From NCBI GenBank assembly GCA_013178295.1, contig JABLWW010000012.1:1-64000 (forward strand): a DNA stretch of 64,000 bases, written 5' to 3'. Below the pieces are notes generated by a model that had not been told where the DNA came from, ran no database searches, and saw nothing but the letters and a program-made list of their open reading frames with translations. Numbering within the stretch: position 1 is the stretch's first letter; each line of letters begins with the position of its first letter. The position numbers and the translations under genes are program-made. This stretch comes from Anaerolineae bacterium. Its GTDB lineage: Bacteria > Chloroflexota > Anaerolineae > Anaerolineales > Anaerolineaceae. Of this stretch, positions 34,284 to 43,897 are shown piece by piece.

Positions 34284-34943
34284 ATGAAAAACTTGCAAAA
34301 ACTCGGCGGCTTTGCCGCACTGTATCTGGCAGCGGCATATATGACAGGGATTGTGTTATTTCTGTTTGTGCTCGACTACCCCAGCATTGTCGAACCTGTT
34401 CAGAAGGCGGCTCTGCTTGTCGAAAAACAGATGGTGATCTACTTGACGAACTTGTTGATGTATGTCATCTTTGGTGTCTTTCTGGTTGTTCTGGTTTTGG
34501 CGCTCTATGAGCGTTTAGGCGCTGCCTCAGCGGCAGTCATTCGCACGGCGGCTGTGATTGGGATCATCTGGGCTGGTGCGCTGATTGCCAGCGGCATGAT
34601 TGCCAATGCGGCGATTGCCCCCGTGGTGGCGTTGTATGGCAAAGACCCATCTCAGGCTGCAATGACCTGGCTGACGGTTGAAACGGTGGCGAATGGGCTG
34701 GGCGGCGCAAATGGCGAGATTTTAGGCGGTTTGTTGACGCTGCTTGTCAGTTGGGCTGCACTGCAGGTGCGTGGGCTTGCCAGACCGCTGAACTATCTTG
34801 GTGTTCTGGTGGGTGTGGTGGGCATCGTTTCAACTGTTCCGGGTTTGGGCGACCTGGCGGGGCTGTTTGGAATGACCCAGATGGTATGGTTTGTCTGGCT
34901 GGGGGTCATCCTTTTGCGCCGCAGTCAGCAGGCGGCGGGGTAA
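34284..34943 (+). CDS. Six-helix membrane protein, DUF4386-like
   Basis: 219 residues from ATG 34284 (AAAGGAAAC upstream), beginning MKNLQKLGGFAALYLAAAYMTGIVLF. Six or so hydrophobic helices span most of the length. The opening resembles DUF4386 membrane proteins of unknown function. It follows the XRE gene by 104 nt and may be in the same transcript. Confidence 0.65.
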   Translation: MKNLQKLGGFAALYLAAAYMTGIVLFLFVLDYPSIVEPVQKAALLVEKQMVIYLTNLLMYVIFGVFLVVLVLALYERLGAASAAVIRTAAVIGIIWAGALIASGMIANAAIAPVVALYGKDPSQAAMTWLTVETVANGLGGANGEILGGLLTLLVSWAALQVRGLARPLNYLGVLVGVVGIVSTVPGLGDLAGLFGMTQMVWFVWLGVILLRRSQQAAG

Positions 34944-34983
34944 AGCCGCGCGGCTTCAACGCAACGCGGGGGTTTTCTCTCAT

Positions 34984-35011
34984 GGCGGGGCTGTCTGCGG
35001 ACAGCCCCGCC
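34984..35011. terminator. Bidirectional hairpin between convergent genes
   Basis: GGCGGGGCTGTC-TGCG-GACAGCCCCGCC is a perfect 12-nt stem. Weak T-rich flanks lie on both sides (TTTTCTCT before, TGGCTTT after). Confidence 0.6.
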
Positions 35012-35021
35012 TGCGTTGGCT

Positions 35022-36008
35022 TTACTGCAGACAGGTGATTTCAAACCCCAGTTTGTTGGAGATGACCGTCTCGGGGCTGAGGATGACCAGTTCCACGTCG
35101 TACAGCCCGCTTTGTTTGACCACCCATTCGTGGTAGATATCGGCGCTCTCGTTTTTGCGGGTGAAGGTGCGCTTTTCGGGTGGGTTGAGGTTGACGCCGT
35201 TGTGCCGCCAGATGTATTCGACCTCGCCTGGCTGGTTGACGATGATGCCGCCGCGGAAGGTTACCGCCGCGCCGCTGAAGCAGTCGTAGGGGTTGTTGAT
35301 CTCGCTGAGACGTTCGATGACCACGCTTTGGATGACGCCGTTGGACTTGGCAGCCGGGTCGCCGACGATGATATCGGCAAAGAAGGGCAGGTCTTCTTCC
35401 CCCAGCCCAAAGAGCACACCGTCGGCGTTGCGCAGCTTCCAAAAGCTTTTGTATTCGCCCTTGACCGCCGGGGCTTTGAAGTTGACCGAGAGGGTGATGG
35501 TCTGATTGGGGGGCACGTTCTGGGTCAGGTAGAGGGTCTCGGCGGCGCCCATGGCGTGCCCATCCACAAACACCAGAGCGTATTCGGTTGTCCAGGTGGT
35601 GCTGCCGCGGTTGATCAGCCGCCAGCTTTTGCGGAAGACGGTGCCGGGGGCAAAGACGGTCTTATCGGGGATGGTTTCGGAGACGAACTCGGCGCGGTCG
35701 GCTTTGACGCCTGGGCGGGTGGGCGAGGGCGAAGGCGAGGGCGAGGCAGAGGGGGATGGAGAGGGAGAGGGGGAGCGGACGGGGGTGAGCGAGGGGTGCG
35801 GGGTGAGGGTGGGCTGGGCGGCGGCGGTCTGCACCGCAGCCAGGTCGGTTTGCAGGATGACGACCGTGGACATCAGGTCGGCGGCGGGGGTGGGGGCGGC
35901 GATGGTGATGCACCCCAGCGGGAGCAGGGCAAGCAGACACACCAGCGCGGCACGCAGTGCGGCGGATGGGCGGCAGGGCATGGCGGCGGCAGGCGGGCGG
36001 TGGGTCAT
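35022..36008 (-). CDS. NBR1-Ig (FW) domain lipoprotein
   Basis: 328 residues. The signal peptide ends in lipobox LPLGC. A Ser-Pro repeat linker (about 75-98) leads to an NBR1-Ig-like domain: FRKSWRLINRGSTTWTTEYALVF ... VPPNQTITLSVNFKAP, with the characteristic Trp residues. The last 110 residues look like a second Ig-type domain with one Cys pair (DCFSG ... ITCLQ). NBR1-Ig domains occur in many Chloroflexota surface proteins. It lies 15 nt after the kinase-like gene, suggesting a shared transcript. An internal start at residue 10 is also possible. Confidence 0.82.
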   Translation of the reverse strand: MTHRPPAAAMPCRPSAALRAALVCLLALLPLGCITIAAPTPAADLMSTVVILQTDLAAVQTAAAQPTLTPHPSLTPVRSPSPSPSPSASPSPSPSPTRPGVKADRAEFVSETIPDKTVFAPGTVFRKSWRLINRGSTTWTTEYALVFVDGHAMGAAETLYLTQNVPPNQTITLSVNFKAPAVKGEYKSFWKLRNADGVLFGLGEEDLPFFADIIVGDPAAKSNGVIQSVVIERLSEINNPYDCFSGAAVTFRGGIIVNQPGEVEYIWRHNGVNLNPPEKRTFTRKNESADIYHEWVVKQSGLYDVELVILSPETVISNKLGFEITCLQ

Positions 36009-36023
36009 GGCGCTGGGCGGCGT

Positions 36024-38336
36024 TTAGGGCGTGAGGACTTCTTCGAGGGTAAAGAGGTTGAACACGGCTTTGAACCCCAGATTGGCGTTGTAACTATCGC
36101 CGTCATACGTGGCGGCGTAGATGGCGGTGTTTCCGCTGGTCAGGTCGGCGTCGCGCACTTCGGCAACCTGGACGTCGTTGATGCTGAGGCGGATGGTATC
36201 GCCGATGCAGGCGGCGGTGATTTTGTTTTCGGACTGGCTTTTGGTTTTGAAGGCGTCGGTATATTTGAGCTTGGTGAGGTAAGTGTAGTTGCCTTTAAAG
36301 AATTTGGAGATGCGGTACTGTCCGCTGCTGGCATAGACGCCGATGCGGTAGAAGTTGTAGTCATCCTGGACACGGCAGAGGATGCCCACCTCGCCTTTGG
36401 GGTTGAGCGGGGTGGTGAAGGTAACAGAGGCGACGATATCCGCCGGGGGCGTCTCGACTGGCAGCGGGGCGATGGAATAGAAGATTTTTTGCGGGCGGTG
36501 GATGTGAATGAAATAGGTGCTGCCGGGAGCGTAGGCGGCGTCGGCTTCGGTGGGGTCTTTGACGGTGATCCACTTGCCGCTTTTGGAGAAGTCTTCAAAG
36601 AAGGTCAGTCCGGGCGGTGTGGGGGTGGGGGCGGGGGTATCGCTGGGGAGGGGGGTGGGGGGCGCGACGAGCGGTTCTTCGGCGGGCGGGGGCGTTGCCG
36701 TGAAGTCGGCAGCGGTTGGCGGTGTGGTGAGGATGGTCTGCGGGGTGGGGGTGGCTTCGGGGGATGCTGGGAGCGAGGCGAAGATCAGCATGGTGAAGAA
36801 GACGCCTGCTCCGCAGACGGCGAGCGCGCCAAGGATAATCCCGATCCACGCAAGCGGTGAGAGACGCCGTTTGCGCGGTGCGGGGGCGGGCGGCATCTCG
36901 ACGGCAACGGTGGTGACGGCATCCTGGCGGGGGCGCGGCGGACGGGCGGCGGGGGGCATCTCCACGGCGGCGGTGGCGATAGCGTCCTGCGGCGGGCGGC
37001 CAGCCGCGGTGAGCGGGTGCGTGGAAGAGGAGGGGGCTTCGGGGGGGATTCCGGCAGCGGAGAGACGGGCGGAGAGGCTGGCTTCAGCGCTTTGCAGCTG
37101 GCTGCGCAGGATGCCGGGCGGGGCGACTGCCAGGGCGCGGCGGTAATCCTGCAGGGCGGCGGGAAGGCTGCCCATGCGCTCTTTGGCTTCTGCCTGGTCG
37201 CGCAGGGCGCGGGCAAGCGCCTCGCCGCCTACTTCGGGCAGGGTGCGGTAGGCTTCTTCCAGTTCCTTCAAGGCTCTTTCGACCTGCCCGATGGAGAGAT
37301 AGACGTCGGCGCGCTCGATGTGCGAGCGGGCAAGCTGTTCCTGTGGGGTTTGGATGGGGATGGGCTGGGCGGCAGTGGCGGGGGCGGAGGCGGCGCGCAC
37401 CTGGATGATGGCTGCCTCAGGTTCGCCGAGCAGCTGTGCCCATGCGCTGAGCGGCGGGCAGTCGCTGAGGGTAGCGGCGCCCCACAGGCGCGTCAGCAGG
37501 GCGGCATATTCGCTGCCCCACAGACGGCGCAGGGCGGCGAGCATCAGCTGGTAGCGCTCGCTGTTCTGCTGAAGTTCGTCGGGGTCAAAGTACTGTTCGC
37601 CATAGGCGATCTGGACGACATCCGCGTCGCACCAGGTGAGCATTTCGGCAAGGAGGATACCGCCTGCGAAGCGGTCGGCGTCGGGCGCCCAGATGCCCTC
37701 GGCGGTGGTAGGGTGCGCATAGCCAGAAGAGCCGCCGGGCAGTTTTTGCGGCTGGGGCAGACCGGGGGCGTAGATATCTTCCACGTCCACCAGCGCCACC
37801 AGGCTATCGCCGCTGGCGGGCTGCTGTGCTGCCTGCAGACCGGGCAGCAGCACGTTGGGGCCGGAGAGGTCGCCGTGCGCCATCTGACGGGCTTCCATGT
37901 TTGCCAGGATGTGCGCCAGCGACTGCGCCAGCAGGCGGCTGTGCTCTTTTTCCAGCGGCTGGGCGCCAAGCATGAACTCCTGCCAGGTTTCGCCATACAC
38001 CCACGGCATCAGCGCCGCATAGCGCAGGTTTTCGTATTGCCCGATGAGAGCGGCATCGCTTTCGGGCGTGAGCACACGGCGGCGGCAGACTTGCAAACCG
38101 GGCATGCTGGCAAAGGGCAGCAGCTTGTCGGCTGTCTCTGCCACGCGCGCCTCGCGGAAGCTTTCGGTGAAAATCTTGATGGCATGCAAGCCTCCATCGG
38201 CGGCGCGCAGTTGATAGACGGTGGCGCGCCGTCCGCTCTGTCCGTAGGGCATGCCTTTAGCGGCTGGGTGCTCGGTGAAGGTATATGCTGTTTCACCGAT
38301 GGTGATACGCAGGTTGACTGCAGGACGCAGGTCCAT
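36024..38336 (-). CDS. Atypical protein kinase with TPR, membrane helix and lectin-like domain
   Basis: 770 residues. The N-terminal kinase-like fold has Lys54 (HAIKIF), HGDLSGPN at 154-161 (HRD replaced by HGD) and D-V-E at 184-186 in place of DFG. Metal and ATP ligands are retained, so activity is possible. TPR-like helices follow (about 340-440), then a Pro-rich part, one membrane helix (IGIILGALAVCGAGVFFTMLIF) and an outer beta-sandwich domain of about 190 residues (EDFSKSGKW...) of concanavalin/LamG type. A TATAAT (38380 to 38375, minus) and AAGGAGG precede the ATG. Confidence 0.75.
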   Translation of the reverse strand: MDLRPAVNLRITIGETAYTFTEHPAAKGMPYGQSGRRATVYQLRAADGGLHAIKIFTESFREARVAETADKLLPFASMPGLQVCRRRVLTPESDAALIGQYENLRYAALMPWVYGETWQEFMLGAQPLEKEHSRLLAQSLAHILANMEARQMAHGDLSGPNVLLPGLQAAQQPASGDSLVALVDVEDIYAPGLPQPQKLPGGSSGYAHPTTAEGIWAPDADRFAGGILLAEMLTWCDADVVQIAYGEQYFDPDELQQNSERYQLMLAALRRLWGSEYAALLTRLWGAATLSDCPPLSAWAQLLGEPEAAIIQVRAASAPATAAQPIPIQTPQEQLARSHIERADVYLSIGQVERALKELEEAYRTLPEVGGEALARALRDQAEAKERMGSLPAALQDYRRALAVAPPGILRSQLQSAEASLSARLSAAGIPPEAPSSSTHPLTAAGRPPQDAIATAAVEMPPAARPPRPRQDAVTTVAVEMPPAPAPRKRRLSPLAWIGIILGALAVCGAGVFFTMLIFASLPASPEATPTPQTILTTPPTAADFTATPPPAEEPLVAPPTPLPSDTPAPTPTPPGLTFFEDFSKSGKWITVKDPTEADAAYAPGSTYFIHIHRPQKIFYSIAPLPVETPPADIVASVTFTTPLNPKGEVGILCRVQDDYNFYRIGVYASSGQYRISKFFKGNYTYLTKLKYTDAFKTKSQSENKITAACIGDTIRLSINDVQVAEVRDADLTSGNTAIYAATYDGDSYNANLGFKAVFNLFTLEEVLTP

Positions 38337-38400
38337 CTCTTCCTCCTTGATTGCATACAGGATGCGCTGGTTTAATTATACAACATCGGCGGCAGAGCGC

Positions 38401-39441
38401 TCACCAGCGGGCGCGGTGGTCTTCGATAAACCCGATTTGCTGGCGCAGGCTGATTTTCTCGCCGTCATCGCTGAGGACGTGCCCGTTGTAGTGTCCAAAC
38501 AGTTGATGGACGCGGCTGTAGAGCAGTTTGAGATCGGTGGCGGCAGTGCGGTCGAGGCGCGGGGTGAAGGTCAGTTCCAGCCGCCCGTCATCGTCGTGTA
38601 TCTGCCATGGGCGGGTGAAGTCCTGCGGGTCGTAGTCGTAGTGCACCACCCCCAGCTTGTGGACGCGCCCGTTGAGGATGAGGGCGCAGTCGGTGGCAGG
38701 GCGCATATCGCCGATGCCCGCCCCCAGGTTAAGCCCCAGCGTGCGCCCGTCGGGGAGAAAGGTGTTGACGCTGCCCCAAATCCAGAACGCATTGTACGCC
38801 CACACCCCGCGCCCCCAGTCGAGGATGCCCAGGTTGCGCTCGGAGTGCAGTGTGTGCCGCTGTCCGCCGCATTCCACCCAGCCCGCGGCAGGCATGCAGT
38901 GCACCTTGCGTGTGTAATAGAAGCGTTTGCTGCCGATGGGGATGATGTTGACCACCGATTCGTGCTGCGGGGCGAGCGCCAGGGTCATTTCGGCGTTGAG
39001 CGCCTGCCCGCCAAACCCATCCCAGTGCACTTCCACCTGGCGTTTGCCGCTTGCGGCGCAAAAACGCAGACGCACGCGCCCGTTATCAAACAGGCTTTCG
39101 CCCTCTGTGCTGTTGCGCGGCAGGACGACGCCGCGCCCCAGCGGGACGGTGAGCGTCTCTTCCTGATGCGTCCAGGTGGTAAAGTCAACCGTATAGGCGA
39201 AGATAGAGCCGAGATAGCCGACATGGCTGATGGTGAAAGAGAAAAAGTGGGTGGGGGTGAAAACGGCGTAGTAATCCCAGCGCTTGACGCGCAGCCACTG
39301 CAAAAAGCGCAGGCGGTAAAAACGCAGGTTTTCGAGGTTGCAGTCGAGCAGCGGCTGGCGCGCCCATCCGGCATCTGTCAGCGTGCCGTCGGGGCGCAGC
39401 AGTGGGGCGGGGGTAGTGATTTCGTGCTGTGGTGTGCGCAT
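38401..39441 (-). CDS. DUF2804 domain protein
   Basis: 346 residues from ATG 39441 (CAGGAGGTG upstream, TATAAT near 39480). The sequence covers the whole DUF2804 pattern: LRPDGTLTDAGWARQPLLD at the N terminus, VKRWDYYAVFTPTHFFSFTISHVGYLG, LDWGRGVWAYNAFWIWGS and a C-terminal HQLFGHYNGHVLSDDGE. The fold is probably lipocalin-like beta; no enzyme function is known for the family. Confidence 0.88.
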   Translation of the reverse strand: MRTPQHEITTPAPLLRPDGTLTDAGWARQPLLDCNLENLRFYRLRFLQWLRVKRWDYYAVFTPTHFFSFTISHVGYLGSIFAYTVDFTTWTHQEETLTVPLGRGVVLPRNSTEGESLFDNGRVRLRFCAASGKRQVEVHWDGFGGQALNAEMTLALAPQHESVVNIIPIGSKRFYYTRKVHCMPAAGWVECGGQRHTLHSERNLGILDWGRGVWAYNAFWIWGSVNTFLPDGRTLGLNLGAGIGDMRPATDCALILNGRVHKLGVVHYDYDPQDFTRPWQIHDDDGRLELTFTPRLDRTAATDLKLLYSRVHQLFGHYNGHVLSDDGEKISLRQQIGFIEDHRARW

Positions 39442-39496
39442 AGGCACCTCCTGATGTGGGATGCGTGGGTATATGGGTATTATACTCTCTCAGCCC

Positions 39497-39575
39497 GTAG
39501 GATGGGGCTTGCCCTATCAGCTGCCTGGGAGGGGACGGGGGAGGGCATGTAGGCTTGCCCCATCGTTTGCTGTGG
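39497..39575. repeat. Intergenic palindromic repeat fragments
   Basis: GTAGGATGGGGCTTGCCC (39497-39514) and GTAGGCTTGCCCCATCGTTTGC (39549-39570), both belonging to the family seen at 13695 and 29014. Confidence 0.7.
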
Positions 39576-39620
39576 GGCAGTTTGCAGCCGCGGGCAAACG
39601 CTCTCTTGCGCCAGATGAAA
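39571..39620 (-). pseudogene. Relic of a DNA methylase 3' end
   Basis: 45 of 50 nt match positions 40465-40514 inside the methylase gene. The relic encodes FHLAQESVCPRLQTAPQQ, while the intact gene encodes FHLAQESICPLLQTAPQQ. It lies on the far side of the restriction gene and ends abruptly within palindromic repeats. Confidence 0.75.
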
Positions 39621-39688
39621 GGATGTAGACTGGGTAGAGCGTTCTGTGCGAAACCCAGCGCACCTCTGCATCGGCTGAAGAATATTAT

Positions 39689-40432
39689 TTACTGTAAGCT
39701 GTGCTGCTTTTGCGAGTTAAAACGCACCAGTTTTTCCCAATCAATGACGCCGTGCGGGCAGAACTCTTGAATAAATTCCTGCGTGAACAGGTTGAGAATG
39801 CGGGCGTATTCTTTTTGAAACGCCTCATTATGCTCTTTGGCGCGGCGTCCCAGCGGCTCGATGATTTCTAGATACAGGCGGTCGTTTCCTGAAATAAATT
39901 CCCAGAAAGCCTGTCCGCACAGTTTCAGATAATCACCTTTGTCGGGGTGGTTGTCGGTTCCGTAACAGCAGCCGTTGATGGCTTGAATATGTACCTCGCT
40001 TTGGCTGGTGCGCAGAATGCGCTGCGCCTTTTTGAAGTTGTCTGTCATGCGTTTCACCTGGCTGCTGTTGCCCCAGTTTGGGCCTGATTTGATCGAGACA
40101 AGATAGAGCGTGTCTCCCCGTTTGAATTCCAGGTCAATGCCCTCTGCAGAGGACTTTCGCCCCCCATAGACCCGGCCGCAGACAAAAACGGCTAATTTCT
40201 CCAAAAATTGCCCAAAGATGGTCTCTTCCTGCGAAGAAAGGTGCGCGTCCAGCAGCAGCTTTACCAAATCGTGTGCATCCTGAATGTGCTTGGCTTTGAA
40301 CAGGTAGGGATTTTTGCGTTTGAGAACTTGTTTGAGTTGGAGGGTGGTCAGGCTGGAAGCGCGCCGGGCGTGAAATTCGTCAATGTTTTGCTCTACAAAG
40401 GCGGTAATATCATTCTGGTTTAGCGGCGTCAT
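39689..40432 (-). CDS. PmeII-family type II restriction endonuclease
   Basis: 247 residues from ATG 40432 (GGAAAGGAAACC upstream), opening MTPLNQNDITAFVEQNIDEFHARRASSL. The catalytic core is EGIDLEFKRGDTLYLVSIKSG, a PD-(D/E)XK pattern, followed by NWGNSSQVKRM. It overlaps the methylase gene by 23 nt, the usual order for a restriction-modification pair. The recognition sequence cannot be read from the protein. A longer upstream frame lies within the methylase and is rejected. Confidence 0.88.
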   Translation of the reverse strand: MTPLNQNDITAFVEQNIDEFHARRASSLTTLQLKQVLKRKNPYLFKAKHIQDAHDLVKLLLDAHLSSQEETIFGQFLEKLAVFVCGRVYGGRKSSAEGIDLEFKRGDTLYLVSIKSGPNWGNSSQVKRMTDNFKKAQRILRTSQSEVHIQAINGCCYGTDNHPDKGDYLKLCGQAFWEFISGNDRLYLEIIEPLGRRAKEHNEAFQKEYARILNLFTQEFIQEFCPHGVIDWEKLVRFNSQKQHSLQ

Positions 40433-41288
40433 ACGGTTTCCTTTCCTCAAGCAGAAGCATCTGTTGCGGGGCAGTTTGCAGCAGTGGGCAAATGCTCTCT
40501 TGTGCCAGATGAAAGTACTGTGGCAGAATTTCGATGCCAATGGCATTGCGCTCCATGCGCTGTGCCACGCGGATGGTTGTGCCGGAACCCATGAACGGGT
40601 CGAGCACCCAATCACCCCGACGGGTGAAGAGGCGGATGAACCAGCGTGGCAAATCTTCGGGAAAAACGGCGCTGTGGTTGCGGTTTTTGGTTTCGGTTGC
40701 CAGGTGAAGGACATTGGTGGGGTACACCATACGCCGCCCAAGCCAGTTTGCTACCCTTTTGCCAAAACCACTTCCGGCGCGGGATGGGTCGCGCACCATG
40801 TCGGTTGGGCTAAGCTTTTTCAGCCTGCGTTCTGCCCAGTCGCCCATAGGCTCCATGACCTCTTCCTGATACATGTGGAAAGTGCGCTGTTTATTGAATT
40901 GCAGCAGCCTTTCCCAAGCATCGCGGAAACGGTTAGGCCACTTGCCTGGGTACGAATTCTTCTTGTGCCAGATGAACTCTTCCGTCCACAGCCACCCCTG
41001 CTGGCGCATGGCAAGGATCAGTTCAATCACGTAAGTGTGGCGTTCGCCGTTAACCACTTTTTCTTTGATGTTCAGGACGAATGTTCCACTGGGTTTGAGG
41101 ACACGCAGCAACTCGGCTGAGATTGGCAGAAACCATTCCACATACGCCTCGGGTTTGATGCCCCCGTAGGTCTGTGAGCGGCTGTCGGCATAAGGCGGCG
41201 AGGTAAAGATCAGGTCAATCGAGTTGTCGGCAAGCTCTTTGAGCTTTTGGCGGCAATCGCCCAAAATCAAACGCGCTTCAATCTGCAT
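40410..41288 (-). CDS. DNA methyltransferase (beta class, TSPPY type)
   Basis: 292 residues. Motif IV TSPPY lies near residue 29 and motif I (VLDPFMGSGTTIRVAQ) near 228-243, the circularly permuted beta-class order common for N4-cytosine and some N6-adenine methylases. It protects the host site cut by the overlapping endonuclease. Minus-strand TATAAT (41300 to 41295) ends six nt before the ATG, so its mRNA appears leaderless. A perfect palindrome TTACAAAATTGTAA (41321-41334) lies just upstream. Confidence 0.92.
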   Translation of the reverse strand: MQIEARLILGDCRQKLKELADNSIDLIFTSPPYADSRSQTYGGIKPEAYVEWFLPISAELLRVLKPSGTFVLNIKEKVVNGERHTYVIELILAMRQQGWLWTEEFIWHKKNSYPGKWPNRFRDAWERLLQFNKQRTFHMYQEEVMEPMGDWAERRLKKLSPTDMVRDPSRAGSGFGKRVANWLGRRMVYPTNVLHLATETKNRNHSAVFPEDLPRWFIRLFTRRGDWVLDPFMGSGTTIRVAQRMERNAIGIEILPQYFHLAQESICPLLQTAPQQMLLLEERKPYDAAKPE

Positions 41289-41294
41289 GAACTA

Positions 41295-41334
41295 ATTATA
41301 TTCCATTTGCCGCCCTGACTTTACAAAATTGTAA
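41295..41334 (-). promoter_or_regulatory. Leaderless methylase promoter with upstream palindrome
   Basis: TATAAT (41300 to 41295) is separated from the ATG by TAGTTC. The 14-nt perfect palindrome TTACAAAATTGTAA (41321-41334) covers the -35 region and could be an operator. Confidence 0.55.
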
Positions 41335-41455
41335 CGCGAAAAGGCTCTTCTGATGCTTGACGCCCGCCGCGCGGTTGGTTACACTTTGCATAGCTGCGCT
41401 TTGGGGCAGCTGCAGGGTCTATGCGGTTAAGAGATTGTTTTACAGGGAGGGTGCG

Positions 41456-43897
41456 ATGAACTGGCTGAATAATTTGCGTATGGGGAGAAAGCTCATCTCG
41501 GTGGTGCTGGGATTGGTCGTGATCACCGGGGTGGGTGTGGGCGCTGCCGGGTATTTCAACCTGCGCAGTGTGGAGCGTATTCTGCTTGAGATGACGGGGC
41601 AGCGTTTGCCTGCGGTGCGCGGCGCGGTGCAGGTGGAACGGCAGGCGTTCAACACCATGCTCAGCGAAAAGCGCTATCTGCTGGCGATGGAGGATGCCCG
41701 CCAGGATGCCGATGCCCGCCGTCAGACGGTGCTGGAGATGATCAACCAGACCACGCGCGCGCTGGATGAGGTGGAACAGGTGGCACAGGCGAATGGGGAT
41801 ACCGCCTTGCAGGGCAGGGTGCAGGAGGTGCGCATCGCTGTTGGGCAGTACCGCAGCCTGTACGAAAAGGTGGTCAAGGCACAGGAGAAGAAAACTGAAG
41901 CCACGCGCGTGATGGAGCTGAACGGCGCTCAACTGCTGGAGACGCTCAACAAGTATTTACACAACTCGGCAACCGTGCTGGATGAGGAGACAGCCCGTAA
42001 CCTTCCGGCGATTGCCGAAGCCGGGCAGATTGCCAGCGAGGTGCGGCTGGCGCAGAACCGCTATATGCGCACCCACGATGAGAAGCACTTTGAGGCGGTG
42101 GAAAGCAGCGTCAAAAAGCTGCGCAAACAGCTGTTTGACCTGAACGCCCAGACGACCAACGAGTTCAACCTCAAGCGCATCAAAGATGCGCAGATGGCAA
42201 CCGAAGCCTACTTTCAGGCGGCGCAGGAGTGGCGCAAAAACAGCGATGCCCTTGACGCGGCGGTTACCGAGATGGAGCGCATGGGTAGCCGTGTGCAGCA
42301 GGAGGTGCTTGCCGTGCAGGAAAGCGGCTGGGAGGCAGTGGAGGCGGGGAGACAGCGCGCCGAGGCAATTTCTGCTCAGGCGCTCAGGGTGAATATTCTT
42401 GTGACGCTGGCGGCAGTGCTGCTGGGTGTGCTGCTGGGGGTGGTGGTGTCGCGCTCGGTCAGCGCACCGCTGGCTGCGGCGGCGCGCATGGCGCAGGCGC
42501 TTGCCAGCGGAGACCTGCTGCGCGGGCTGAGCGAAAAGGAGCGCGACCGCGTGCGCAAGCGCGGGGATGAGATCGGCGACTTGGGCAAAGCTTTTGACGC
42601 GCTGATTGGTTATCTGCAGGAGGCAGGGGCGGCGGCGGTGGCGATTGCTGATAATGACCTGACGGTGCAGATTGCGCCGCGCTCGGAGAAGGATGAACTG
42701 GGCGGGGCGCTGGCGCGCATGACCGCTAGCCTGCGCCAGGCGATTGGCAGCGTGGCGCAGAGCGCCGAAATGCTTGGGGCGGCGGCTGGTCAGCTTTCCG
42801 ATTCAGCCGGGCAATCCGGGCAGGCAACCTCACAGATCACCGGCACCGTCCAGCAGGTGGCAAGGGGCATTGCCCAGCAGAGCGAGTTCTCCGCTCAGAC
42901 GGCGGCTTCGGCGGAGGCGATGAACCGCGCTATTGACGGGCTGGCGCGCGGCGCGCAGCAGCAAGCCGAAGCGGTGGCGCAGGTTTCGCAGGTGGCGGCG
43001 CGCATGCAAGCCGCCATCCAGCAGGTGACGGAGAGCACCCGCATGGTTGCCGAACGCTCTGCCAATGCCTCGACTGCGGCGCAGGAGGGCACCCAGAGCG
43101 TAGCACAGACCCTGGAGGGGATGCGCGCCATCCAAACGCGGGTGGAGGAGGCGGCTGAGAAGGTGCGCCAGATGGGTCAGCGCTCGGGCGAGATCGGCAG
43201 CATTTTGGAGACGATCGAGGATATTGCCTCGCAGACCAACCTGCTGGCGCTGAATGCCGCCATTGAGGCGGCGCGGGCGGGCGAGCACGGCAAGGGGTTT
43301 GCTGTGGTGGCGGATGAGGTGCGCAAGCTGGCGGAGCGTTCTTCGGCATCTGCCAAAGAGATCGCCGCGCTGGTCAAGGGGATTCAGGCAGCGGTGGGCG
43401 AGGCAGTGGCGGCGATGGAACTGGGCACGCGCCAGGCAAAGGACGGCATGACCCTGGCGGATCAGTCAGGGGCGGCGCTGGCAGCCATCCTCGAAGCCGC
43501 CGAGATTGTCTATCAGCAGGCTGATCAGACTGCCCAGGCGACCGGGCAGATGAGCCGCGCTTCCGACGAACTGATGGGGGCAGTGGAAGCCGTCTCAGCC
43601 GTGATCGAAGAGAACATCGCCACCAGCGAGAAGATGACCGCCGCCTCGCAGGAGGTGATGCAGGCGGTGGAGAACATTGCCAGCGTGAGCGAGGAAAACA
43701 GCGCCGCGGTCGAGCAGGTTTCGGCTGCCAGCGAGGAGATGAGCGCCCAAGCCGAGGAGGTGGCAGCCGCCGCCCACGAACTGAGCGATATGGCGCAGGC
43801 GCTGCGCCGTCTGGTGGCGCAGTTCCGTCTGCATGCCGGGGAGGAAACCACTCTGCCGCAGGAGAAAGATGAGGAGGGCGGGTTGGTAGCGGCATGA
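41456..43897 (+). CDS. Methyl-accepting chemotaxis protein with helical-bundle sensor
   Basis: 813 residues from ATG 41456 (AGGGAGG upstream). A membrane helix (13-33) precedes a long all-helical periplasmic part (40-300) resembling HBM/4HB sensors. A second helix ([21 protein letters not shown]) leads to HAMP and to a signalling domain with [37 protein letters not shown]. That stretch is near-identical, in DNA too, to the receptor at 23039. It reports ligand binding to CheA/CheW. Its stop overlaps the next gene, so the TM2 protein is co-translated. Confidence 0.93.
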   Translation: MNWLNNLRMGRKLISVVLGLVVITGVGVGAAGYFNLRSVERILLEMTGQRLPAVRGAVQVERQAFNTMLSEKRYLLAMEDARQDADARRQTVLEMINQTTRALDEVEQVAQANGDTALQGRVQEVRIAVGQYRSLYEKVVKAQEKKTEATRVMELNGAQLLETLNKYLHNSATVLDEETARNLPAIAEAGQIASEVRLAQNRYMRTHDEKHFEAVESSVKKLRKQLFDLNAQTTNEFNLKRIKDAQMATEAYFQAAQEWRKNSDALDAAVTEMERMGSRVQQEVLAVQESGWEAVEAGRQRAEAISAQALRVNILVTLAAVLLGVLLGVVVSRSVSAPLAAAARMAQALASGDLLRGLSEKERDRVRKRGDEIGDLGKAFDALIGYLQEAGAAAVAIADNDLTVQIAPRSEKDELGGALARMTASLRQAIGSVAQSAEMLGAAAGQLSDSAGQSGQATSQITGTVQQVARGIAQQSEFSAQTAASAEAMNRAIDGLARGAQQQAEAVAQVSQVAARMQAAIQQVTESTRMVAERSANASTAAQEGTQSVAQTLEGMRAIQTRVEEAAEKVRQMGQRSGEIGSILETIEDIASQTNLLALNAAIEAARAGEHGKGFAVVADEVRKLAERSSASAKEIAALVKGIQAAVGEAVAAMELGTRQAKDGMTLADQSGAALAAILEAAEIVYQQADQTAQATGQMSRASDELMGAVEAVSAVIEENIATSEKMTAASQEVMQAVENIASVSEENSAAVEQVSAASEEMSAQAEEVAAAAHELSDMAQALRRLVAQFRLHAGEETTLPQEKDEEGGLVAA

